From Actinomycetes bacterium (GTDB lineage Bacteria > Actinomycetota > Acidimicrobiia > Spongiisociales > UBA5794), in assembly GCA_024275815.1 (NCBI GenBank), contig JAJRYI010000394.1, positions 1-6,776 of the forward strand: DNA of 6,776 bases. Direction: 5' to 3'. Position numbers and translations under genes: made by a program. Positions 1 to 4,715 of this stretch are shown piece by piece. How positions within the stretch are numbered: the stretch's first letter is position 1; the number at the start of each line of letters is the position of its first letter. Under the pieces are notes generated by a model. It had not been told where the DNA came from. It searched no databases and worked only from the letters and a program-made list of their open reading frames with translations.

Positions 1-76
1 CGAGCACTCTTAGGCATACTTCGATCAGTCTCCTGACCGATGCCGAATCTTCGATGACGAGTACTTGTTGTTCCAC
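1..76 (-). CDS. Response regulator receiver domain, N-terminal fragment (runs off left edge)
   Basis: Reading leftward from a GTG at 76, the minus strand encodes about 25 residues, MEQQ followed by VLVIEDSASVRRLI and a hydrophobic helix, before the window ends. This is the first strand and first helix of a CheY-like receiver domain: a hydrophobic beta strand, the acidic pair (E9, D10) that binds Mg2+ beside the phospho-acceptor Asp, then an Arg/Leu-rich helix. The phospho-acceptor Asp, the switch Thr and Lys, and any output domain lie outside the window, so a DNA-binding role cannot be judged. AAGG sits five bases before the GTG. In-frame alternatives are GTG at 139 and ATG at 151 (AAGGG seven bases upstream), which would add a non-conserved N-terminal tail reaching into the palindromes at 136-156. 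The gene diverges from the proline-catabolic dehydrogenase. Third codon positions are less GC-biased than in the other genes, so the call rests on the motif. Confidence 0.68.
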   Translation of the reverse strand, partial: MEQQVLVIEDSASVRRLIEVCLRVL

Positions 77-135
77 AAGGACCTTATCGGCGGGTTTCGT
101 GAAGACTTCAGAACTTCCTTCTCGATCCGTATTCG

Positions 136-156
136 GCACATGTGCGTGCATGCACG
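136..156. promoter_or_regulatory. Two abutting perfect palindromes, candidate operator pair
   Basis: GCACATGTGC (136-145) is a perfect 10-bp palindrome, and CGTGCATGCACG (145-156) is a perfect 12-bp palindrome beginning on its last base. Their centres are exactly 10 bp apart, about one helical turn, so dimers bound to each would lie on the same face of the DNA. They sit in the gap between the receiver-domain gene (minus) and the P5C dehydrogenase gene (plus), about 40 bp upstream of the latter's start. A weak -10-like TACCCT (157-162) follows at once, 31 bases before the ATG. A regulator site is inferred; I cannot name the regulator. Confidence 0.4.
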
Positions 157-185
157 TACCCTTGTCCTGGATGCTTGTCGATCTC

Positions 186-191
186 GAGGAG
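186..191 (+). promoter_or_regulatory. Ribosome-binding site GAGGAG deciding the P5C dehydrogenase start
   Basis: GAGGAG lies two bases before the ATG at 194 and five bases before the in-frame GTG at 197. It places the start here rather than at the upstream in-frame TTG at 65, whose extension would cover the divergent gene and the palindromes. The short spacing leaves the GTG at 197 as a real alternative, one residue shorter. Confidence 0.6.
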
Positions 192-193
192 AC

Positions 194-1747
194 ATGGTGC
201 TGAATCCGTACGTAACAGAACCGTATTCCGACTTCTCGGACCCCACCAACGCTGACGCGTATCGCAGTGCTGTGGCTGCTGTCGAGCAGGACCTCGGAGA
301 GCGGTCACTTCTCGTGATCGGTGGGAAACACGTCGACACGAGAGCGACGATCGAGTCGATCAATCCGGCCCTACCCGATCAGCAGGTTGGCACGTCCGCT
401 GCGGCAGGCAAAGGGCACGTCGATGAAGCACTCGACGCGGCGTGGGCGGCGTACCCCGACTGGTCGGGGCGAACGGCAGAGGAACGCGCTGGTTTGATCT
501 ATCGCGTGGGAGACCTCATTGCAGAGCGCAAGTTCGAGTTCGCAGCCTGGCAGACGTTCGAGGCGGGAAAGAACTGGGCAGAGGCGGAGGCCGACGTCGC
601 CGAAACGATCGACTTCTGTCGCTACTACGCACTCCAAGCGTTGCGGCTCGCCGAACCGGTCGATCTGGCACCGTGTCCGGGTGAGGAGAACGAGGCGTGG
701 CTTCAGGCACTCGGCGCAGGTGTGGTGATACCGCCGTGGAACTTCCCGCTCGCGATCCTCGCGGGGATGACCATCGGGCCGGTTGTGGCAGGCAACACCG
801 TCGTCGTCAAGCCTGCATCCAACACCCCGCTTGTGGGTTGGGGCTTCATGAAGGTGCTCGAGGATGCCGGCTTACCGCCCGGTGTCGTGAACTATCTGCC
901 GGGTTCGGGTGGCGAGATCGGTGACTCGCTCGTCGACCACCCGCTCACGAGGTTCGTCAACTTCACCGGATCGAAGGAAGTCGGACTCCGAATCGGGGAA
1001 CGCTCGGCCAAGGTCCATGAAGGCCAGAAGTGGCTGAAACGTGCCTACATGGAGATGGGCGGCAAGGACGCTCTCATCATCGATGACACCTGCGACCTCG
1101 ATGCGGCTGCCGCTGATGCCGTGCGATCGGCTTTCGGATTCCAGGGACAGAAGTGCTCGGCGTGTTCACGTCTCATCGTCTTCGAGTCGGTCCACGATGC
1201 CGTGCTCGAAAAGGTCGTAGAGATCGCGTCGCAACTCAGCGTTGGCCCACCGCGTGACAACCACGCGATGGGACCCGTGATCTCTGCGGCACAGCACGCT
1301 TCGATCCTGTCCGAGATCCAGCGGGGTCTCGATGAGGGGGATCTCGTCATGGGGGGCAAGCCGATCGATCGCGATGGCGGCTACTACATCGAACCGACCG
1401 TGTTCGACGGTGTCGATCCGAACGCGCGCCTTGCCCAACACGAGATCTTCGGCCCCGTGTTGTCTGTGATCACCGTCAAGGACTTCGACGAAGCACTCTC
1501 GGTTGCCAACGGAACGGAGTTCGGCCTCACCGGTGGCGTGTACTCGAACGACGAGCGTCGCCTCGAGCGAGCCAAACGCGAGTTCCACGTCGGGAACCTG
1601 TACCTCAACCGCAAGATCACCGGCGCCCTCGTCGGGATACAGCCGTTCGGTGGGTTCAACATGTCGGGGAGCAACGCCAAGGCAGGTGGACCGGACTATC
1701 TGCGCCTGTTCATGGAGATGAAGACGGTCAGCCGCAGGATCGAGTAG
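194..1747 (+). CDS. pruA: 1-pyrroline-5-carboxylate dehydrogenase (L-glutamate gamma-semialdehyde dehydrogenase)
   Basis: This NAD+-dependent aldehyde dehydrogenase (EC 1.2.1.88) oxidises glutamate gamma-semialdehyde, the open form of P5C, to glutamate; it is the second step of proline catabolism, in the cytosol. The 517-residue product matches the usual length of stand-alone bacterial P5CDH (about 515) and resembles Bacillus RocA along its whole length. Visible elements are the N-terminal family signature (NPYVTEPYSDFSD, residues 4-16), the oxyanion Asn N183 in PWNFPLAI, cofactor-binding K206 in VVVKPA, FTGS at 257-260, the general base E287 in MEMGGKD, and the nucleophile C321 in GQKCSACSR. 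The C-terminal QPFGGFNMSGSNAKAGGPDYL (483-503, given by its ends) is typical of P5CDH rather than other ALDHs. No proline dehydrogenase gene is visible; it may lie elsewhere. The gene faces away from a response-regulator gene across a gap with two palindromes. All catalytic residues are present. Confidence 0.95.
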   Translation: MVLNPYVTEPYSDFSDPTNADAYRSAVAAVEQDLGERSLLVIGGKHVDTRATIESINPALPDQQVGTSAAAGKGHVDEALDAAWAAYPDWSGRTAEERAGLIYRVGDLIAERKFEFAAWQTFEAGKNWAEAEADVAETIDFCRYYALQALRLAEPVDLAPCPGEENEAWLQALGAGVVIPPWNFPLAILAGMTIGPVVAGNTVVVKPASNTPLVGWGFMKVLEDAGLPPGVVNYLPGSGGEIGDSLVDHPLTRFVNFTGSKEVGLRIGERSAKVHEGQKWLKRAYMEMGGKDALIIDDTCDLDAAAADAVRSAFGFQGQKCSACSRLIVFESVHDAVLEKVVEIASQLSVGPPRDNHAMGPVISAAQHASILSEIQRGLDEGDLVMGGKPIDRDGGYYIEPTVFDGVDPNARLAQHEIFGPVLSVITVKDFDEALSVANGTEFGLTGGVYSNDERRLERAKREFHVGNLYLNRKITGALVGIQPFGGFNMSGSNAKAGGPDYLRLFMEMKTVSRRIE

Positions 1748-1761
1748 CGGTTCGCGAACCG
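1748..1761. terminator. 14-bp perfect palindrome directly after the P5C dehydrogenase stop
   Basis: CGGTTCGCGAACCG begins at the base after the TAG stop and is a perfect palindrome. In RNA it could fold as a 5-bp stem with a CGCG loop. No U-run follows, so it is not a classical intrinsic terminator. It may instead protect the 3' end, mark a processing site or bind a protein. The structure is seen; the role is inferred. Confidence 0.3.
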
Positions 1762-1808
1762 GGTGTCGGGTATCTGAACACTTGCAAGATCAGCGAATAG
1801 GGAGCAGT

Positions 1809-1822
1809 CGTTTACCGTTCAC
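1809..1822 (-). repeat. Inverted partial copy of the heptad repeat (two units)
   Basis: The reverse complement of this stretch reads as two 7-bp units, GTGAACG and GTAAACG. These match the first two units of the direct array at 1865-1878 at 12 of 14 positions. Bases 1810-1822 could pair with 1865-1877 in a 13-bp stem (12 Watson-Crick pairs and one G-U) closing a 42-nt loop. No U-run follows. It may be a remnant of the same repeat expansion or one arm of a hairpin between the convergent genes. Confidence 0.45.
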
Positions 1823-1864
1823 CGACAAGACCTGAGCATCCAGAGATGGCCCAGGGTTCCTACT

Positions 1865-1927
1865 GTGAACGGTGAACTGTCAGCTGTGAACTGTTGGCTG
1901 TTGGCTGTGAGCTGTCGGCTGTGATCC
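1865..1927 (+). repeat. Degenerate tandem heptanucleotide repeat, nine units
   Basis: Nine consecutive 7-bp units fit the consensus GT-N-R-(A/G)-C-T. The units run from GTGAACG (1865-1871) through GTTGGCT twice (1893-1906) to GTGATCC (1921-1927). G1, T2 and C6 are invariant in all nine, T7 holds in seven, and position 4 is always a purine. The period is not a multiple of three, and the array lies in the 207-bp gap between two convergent genes, so it is noncoding. The rest of the gap holds one inverted partial copy and a short palindrome beside each gene end. Heptanucleotide tandem repeats (STRR sequences) are known in heterocystous cyanobacteria, but this unit differs and no kinship is claimed. 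It is not a CRISPR array, since there are no spacers. Confidence 0.8.
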
Positions 1928-1940
1928 CAACGATTCTCCG

Positions 1941-1950
1941 ACTACGTAGT
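1941..1950. other. 10-bp palindrome just past the nuclease lipoprotein stop
   Basis: ACTACGTAGT is a perfect 10-bp palindrome. Read on the minus strand it starts four bases after the TAG stop of the lipoprotein gene. With no U-run it is a weak terminator candidate at best. It mirrors the palindrome behind the convergent dehydrogenase gene. Confidence 0.25.
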
Positions 1951-1954
1951 GTGC

Positions 1955-2887
1955 CTACTCACCGCTGTAGGTGTACCAGATCACAGCGTTGCCGAGGGTG
2001 TCCGAGACGATCACCGTGTCTCCGCCGTTGGACCATACGGGGGTGTCCGAACACCACTTGATGCTGTCGGGCGGACCGCCACTGCACCCGGTCACGACCG
2101 TTACGGAGTCTCCGGGTGCCAGTACCGTGTTCTTCGGGAAGGTGAGTCGGTTCGACGAACTCTCGTCCCGTATCGTCCAACCGCTGAACGACACTCTGCC
2201 GTAGCCCTCGTTGATGAAGGTGACGTACTCCTGGTCGAGGGCGTCGTCATCGGGTCCCGGGGGATCGAACTGGATCTCTCCGACACGCACCACAGGGCGA
2301 TCGGCACGGATCGCTTCGTCATCGCCACAGACGATCGTTCCCCACATCCCCTTCCCCGACTGGTAGGCACGCGCTTCGAGGGCTTTCAGCTCGCTCTGGA
2401 ACGGACCACTGTTCTGAACGGCCAGGGCGTTCCCGTCGGCGACGAGCGTCGCGTTGAGGAACTCGACACCCGTGTCGGTCTCCAGATAGGCGTATCGCAA
2501 CAGCCGACCGAACTGGTCTAGGTCGGTCTCGCCTGCAACGAGCACGAGTTCACGGTTGGTGATGAGCGAGGAGAGGAGGGCACTCGCTTCCGGACCCCAA
2601 CACTCGTCGAGTTCCGGTGCGTTGATGCCATCGAGACGAACGATGACCTCGCTGCCATCGAGCAGCATCGCGAGCGTGTCACCGTCGGTGACGGCAGTCA
2701 CGGTGCCGATCTCGCGATCTTCGGCAGGGGGAAGCGTCGGAGTCGTCGTCGTTGCGGATTCGCCAAGCGGGATGGTCGTCGTCGACGTCGTGCTTTCCTC
2801 GAACTCGGGGGGCAGCGGACGCGTCGAGGTGCAGGCGGCCGCCACGAGAGCGATCACCGAAACCAGCAGAATGATTCTTCTCCGCAT
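1955..2887 (-). CDS. Predicted secreted lipoprotein: SNase-like nuclease domain plus lamin-tail domain
   Basis: The 310-residue product starts MRRR, then a hydrophobic stretch (5-18) ending AAAC with C19 as the likely lipidated Cys. The lipobox is weak, with Ala at -3. A Thr/Pro-rich linker (about 31-54) leads to a staphylococcal-nuclease-like domain (about 58-187). Aligned by eye to S. aureus nuclease, D68 and D70 (TDGDT), R84 (VRL), E92 (NAPE) and R128 (QFGR) match D19, D21, R35, E43 and R87, while the D40 position is N89. A lamin-tail beta-sandwich follows (about 197-306), with FINEGYGRVSFSGWTIRD at 224-241 and WSNGGDTVIVSD at 285-296. The family hydrolyses nucleic acids with Ca2+. Here it probably acts at the cell surface, with the lamin-tail domain as an adhesion or binding module; this is inferred. 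No Shine-Dalgarno precedes the ATG at 2887, so a leaderless mRNA is plausible. An in-frame ATG at 2926 with AGGA upstream would add 13 residues. It converges on the P5C dehydrogenase and diverges from the SDR operon. Confidence 0.85.
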   Translation of the reverse strand: MRRRIILLVSVIALVAAACTSTRPLPPEFEESTTSTTTIPLGESATTTTPTLPPAEDREIGTVTAVTDGDTLAMLLDGSEVIVRLDGINAPELDECWGPEASALLSSLITNRELVLVAGETDLDQFGRLLRYAYLETDTGVEFLNATLVADGNALAVQNSGPFQSELKALEARAYQSGKGMWGTIVCGDDEAIRADRPVVRVGEIQFDPPGPDDDALDQEYVTFINEGYGRVSFSGWTIRDESSSNRLTFPKNTVLAPGDSVTVVTGCSGGPPDSIKWCSDTPVWSNGGDTVIVSDTLGNAVIWYTYSGE

Positions 2888-2895
2888 GGCACAAC

Positions 2896-2901
2896 GGTAT
2901 A
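2896..2901 (-). promoter_or_regulatory. Candidate -10 element for the nuclease lipoprotein (leaderless)
   Basis: On the minus strand TATACC ends eight bases before the ATG at 2887, which would put transcription start at or next to the start codon. The missing Shine-Dalgarno fits leaderless translation, common in actinobacteria. It matches TATAAT at four of six positions, and I see no -35 box. If the upstream ATG at 2926 is used, this element is irrelevant. Confidence 0.35.
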
Positions 2902-2921
2902 GCGAGTTCCAGCGAACTCGC
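2902..2921. promoter_or_regulatory. Perfect inverted repeat in divergent promoter region, candidate operator
   Basis: GCGAGTTC (2902-2909) and GAACTCGC (2914-2921) are perfect reverse complements separated by CAGC. The repeat touches the candidate -10 of the minus-strand lipoprotein gene and ends 13 bp before the candidate -10 of the plus-strand SDR gene, so one bound protein could affect both. The 20-bp, two-arm form suits a TetR- or MarR-type dimer, though no such regulator gene is in the window. An RNA hairpin is the alternative. Confidence 0.5.
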
Positions 2922-2934
2922 CGCATCCGAATCC

Positions 2935-2940
2935 TAAAGT
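2935..2940 (+). promoter_or_regulatory. Candidate -10 element for the first SDR gene
   Basis: TAAAGT, in the context TCCTAAAGT, lies 32 bases before the GTG start at 2973 and matches TATAAT at four of six positions. A very similar TCCTAGAAT precedes the next gene at nearly the same distance, which is the main reason to list it. No -35 box is visible. Confidence 0.3.
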
Positions 2941-2960
2941 GGGGAAAGTCGTCGATTCGA

Positions 2961-2967
2961 GAGGAAG
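2961..2967 (+). promoter_or_regulatory. Ribosome-binding site GAGGAAG deciding the GTG start of the first SDR
   Basis: GAGGAAG lies five bases before the GTG at 2973. The reading frame is open upstream to at least 2556, but that extension is antisense to the lipoprotein gene. The SDR fold begins ten residues after this GTG (KVAVVTGG), so this site fixes the start. Confidence 0.7.
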
Positions 2968-2972
2968 TACTT

Positions 2973-3737
2973 GTGGAGAACGCGCTCGACCTCACCGGCA
3001 AGGTGGCCGTGGTCACCGGAGGCAATCACGGGATAGGTCTCGGTATGGCCGAGGGCATGGCAGCTGCAGGTGCCTCTGTGGTGATCTGGGGAAGGAACGA
3101 AGTCCGCAACGAAGAAGCGATGGATCGGCTCTCAGGGTTCGGCGGCGAAGTACTCGCACTGGGCGTCGACGTAGCCGATGAGCAAGCAGTCGTCGACGGG
3201 TTCCAGGCCACGATCGATGCCTTCGGTGCAGTCGATGCCGTCTTCGCGAACGCTGGGGTCGGTGCAGGTGCAACAGCGTTTCACGAGATGACGACACAAG
3301 AGTGGCGGTGGATGTTCAACGTCAACATGGAAGGCGTGTTCTGGACTTTCCGCGAGGCGGTGAAGCATATGAAGGTGAGAGGATCGGGATCCCTCGTCGC
3401 GACCTCTTCGATCTCTGCCGACATGGGTTTCCCACGCGGTGAACACTACGCGGCGACGAAGGCCGCTGTACGCGCGCTGATCCAGGGCATCGCCGTCGAG
3501 TACGGCAAGTACGGGATCAGGGCGAACGCCATCGCACCGGGCTGGGTCGTCACGGGGATGACGGACGGGTTCCTCGAAGGCGAGCGGTTCGAGACGACCG
3601 TCAAGCCGCGGATCCCTCTCGGACGGTGGGGTTCGCCTGAGGACTTCGCCGGTATCGCCGTGTACCTCGCATCGGACGCATCCCGCTGGCACACCGGGGA
3701 CACGATCACTATCGATGGTGGCTACCTCAAGAAGTAG
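2973..3737 (+). CDS. Classical short-chain dehydrogenase/reductase (FabG-like)
   Basis: This 254-residue cytosolic NAD(P)-dependent oxidoreductase is the normal length for a classical SDR. In order it shows the nucleotide-binding TGGNHGIG (15-22), the NAG motif (93-95), active-site N118 in FNVNMEG, catalytic S146, Y159 and K163 (Y-A-A-T-K), APGWVVTGM (188-196) and the common SDR C-terminus TIDGGYLKK. R41 in IWGRN, at the end of the second beta strand, suggests NADP(H) preference. The substrate cannot be read from sequence; 3-ketoacyl reductases, gluconate-type and other secondary-alcohol dehydrogenases share this pattern. It starts at GTG behind a good ribosome-binding site and is followed after 53 bases by another SDR gene that may have its own promoter. 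It may be the first gene of the acyl-CoA operon or a separate transcript; a role in the same pathway is inferred from position and strand only. Confidence 0.92.
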   Translation: MENALDLTGKVAVVTGGNHGIGLGMAEGMAAAGASVVIWGRNEVRNEEAMDRLSGFGGEVLALGVDVADEQAVVDGFQATIDAFGAVDAVFANAGVGAGATAFHEMTTQEWRWMFNVNMEGVFWTFREAVKHMKVRGSGSLVATSSISADMGFPRGEHYAATKAAVRALIQGIAVEYGKYGIRANAIAPGWVVTGMTDGFLEGERFETTVKPRIPLGRWGSPEDFAGIAVYLASDASRWHTGDTITIDGGYLKK

Positions 3738-3753
3738 GCCGTTCCCGCCGTCC

Positions 3754-3759
3754 TAGAAT
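3754..3759 (+). promoter_or_regulatory. Candidate -10 element before the hydroxyacyl-CoA dehydrogenase
   Basis: TAGAAT matches TATAAT at five of six positions and lies in the 53-base gap between the two SDR genes, 31 bases before the ATG at 3791. No convincing -35 is seen. It suggests that the dehydrogenase, thiolase and MDR genes can be transcribed apart from the first SDR. Confidence 0.45.
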
Positions 3760-3790
3760 CGGCTGACCGGAGCCAACAAGCGAGGAAGTC

Positions 3791-4705
3791 ATGATCACCT
3801 TCGATGAACAGGTCGCGATCGTCACAGGAGCGGGCCAGGGACTCGGTCGTTCTCACGCTCTCGCTCTCGCTGCCAGAGGTGCCAGGGTCGTCGTCAATGA
3901 CCTCGGTGGTGCACGTGATGGCACAGGCGCTTCACGAACCGCGGCAGAGGCCGTCGTAGCCGAGATCGAGGCCGCCGGAGGCGAGGCGATCGCCAACGCC
4001 GCCGACGTGACCGATGCGGACGCGGTGGGGGCGATGGTGAACGAAGCACTCGATCGGTGGGGCCGCATCGACGTCCTGATCAACAACGCAGGCATCCTGA
4101 GGGACAAGTCGTTCGCCAACATGGACCAGGCCGACTTCGACCTGGTCATCAAGGTGCATCTCACCGGGACGGCGATATGCACGAAGGCGGTGTGGGGCCA
4201 CATGCGTGAGCGTGGGTATGGACGTGTCGTCGTCACGACGTCGTCGTCGGGCCTCTACGGGAACTTCGGTCAGGCGAACTACGGCGCGGCGAAGATGGGT
4301 GTCGTTGGGTTGATGAACACCTTGCGATCCGAAGGTGCGAAGTACGACATCAGGGTCAACGCCCTTGCACCGGTCGCGCACACGAGGATGACCGACGACC
4401 TTCTGCCCGACGAAGCGAAACAGCTACTCAAGCCGGAGGAGGTGACGCCGGCCGTGCTCTTCCTCGTCTCGAAGGACGCTCCCAACGGCATGATCCTCGC
4501 GGCAGGCGCCGGAGGGTTCGCGGCTGCTCGCATCCTCGAGACAGAGGGGATCTGGCTCGAACCGGGGGAGCGAACCCCGGAAGTCATCGCTGCCAGGATC
4601 GACGACGTTCTCGATCCTGAGGGCCAGCGCGAGTACATGGCCGGAGGTGAACAGTCGATGAAGTTCGTCGGCAAGGCGATGGAAGGAATGCAAAGCGCCC
4701 GATGA
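3791..4705 (+). CDS. MFE-2-like (3R)-hydroxyacyl-CoA dehydrogenase, SDR family
   Basis: The 304-residue product is longer than a classical SDR and resembles the N-terminal dehydrogenase domain of eukaryotic peroxisomal multifunctional enzyme 2 (HSD17B4). That domain oxidises (3R)-hydroxyacyl-CoA to 3-ketoacyl-CoA. Visible are TGAGQGLG (12-19), D37 in VVVNDLGG (indicating NAD+), NNAG (98-101) followed by ILRDKSFANM, the HL-x-G segment (123-126), and S151, Y164 and K168 within SSSGLYGNFGQANYGAAK (151-168), which is near-diagnostic for this subfamily. The C-terminal ~70 residues (GAGAGGFAAARI onward) correspond to the extra tail of MFE-2-type enzymes. GAGGAAG lies just before the ATG. The thiolase gene follows after 10 bases, fitting consecutive beta-oxidation steps. 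The natural partner, a MaoC-like R-specific enoyl-CoA hydratase, is not in the window. The true substrate could be a fatty, steroid-side-chain or other acyl-CoA. Confidence 0.9.
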   Translation: MITFDEQVAIVTGAGQGLGRSHALALAARGARVVVNDLGGARDGTGASRTAAEAVVAEIEAAGGEAIANAADVTDADAVGAMVNEALDRWGRIDVLINNAGILRDKSFANMDQADFDLVIKVHLTGTAICTKAVWGHMRERGYGRVVVTTSSSGLYGNFGQANYGAAKMGVVGLMNTLRSEGAKYDIRVNALAPVAHTRMTDDLLPDEAKQLLKPEEVTPAVLFLVSKDAPNGMILAAGAGGFAAARILETEGIWLEPGERTPEVIAARIDDVLDPEGQREYMAGGEQSMKFVGKAMEGMQSAR

Positions 4706-4709
4706 GGAG
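4704..4709 (+). promoter_or_regulatory. Thiolase ribosome-binding site overlapping the preceding stop codon
   Basis: GAGGAG shares its first two bases with the TGA stop (4703-4705) of the dehydrogenase gene and lies six bases before the thiolase ATG at 4716. This arrangement suits translational coupling of the two proteins. Confidence 0.7.
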
Positions 4710-4715
4710 AGCATC

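Noticed and set aside
65..193. N-terminal extension of the P5C dehydrogenase frame from a TTG at 65
   Set aside because: The extra 43 residues match nothing in the family, cover the divergent receiver-domain start and palindromes, and a ribosome-binding site sits at the ATG at 194.
1168..1172. Second Cys (C324) next to the P5C dehydrogenase nucleophile as an anomaly
   Set aside because: KCSACSR is a normal variant in this family (as I recall also in mammalian ALDH4A1), so it is not unusual.
1865..1927. Repeat array as a CRISPR
   Set aside because: Units are 7 bp and directly adjacent, with no spacers and no cas genes.
1949..2521. 190-codon plus-strand open frame
   Set aside because: It is antisense to the nuclease lipoprotein, whose domains and signal peptide are recognisable; the plus frame has low-complexity, unfamiliar sequence.
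2556..2972. Upstream part of the frame leading into the first SDR
   Set aside because: It is Ser/Val-rich, antisense to the lipoprotein N-terminus, and ends before the ribosome-binding site and GTG that begin the SDR fold.
4228..4250. GTCGTC/GACGAC repeats and inverted repeat in the hydroxyacyl-CoA dehydrogenase
   Set aside because: They encode the conserved V-V-V-T-T-S-S-S-G strand and active-site serine region, so codon choice explains them.
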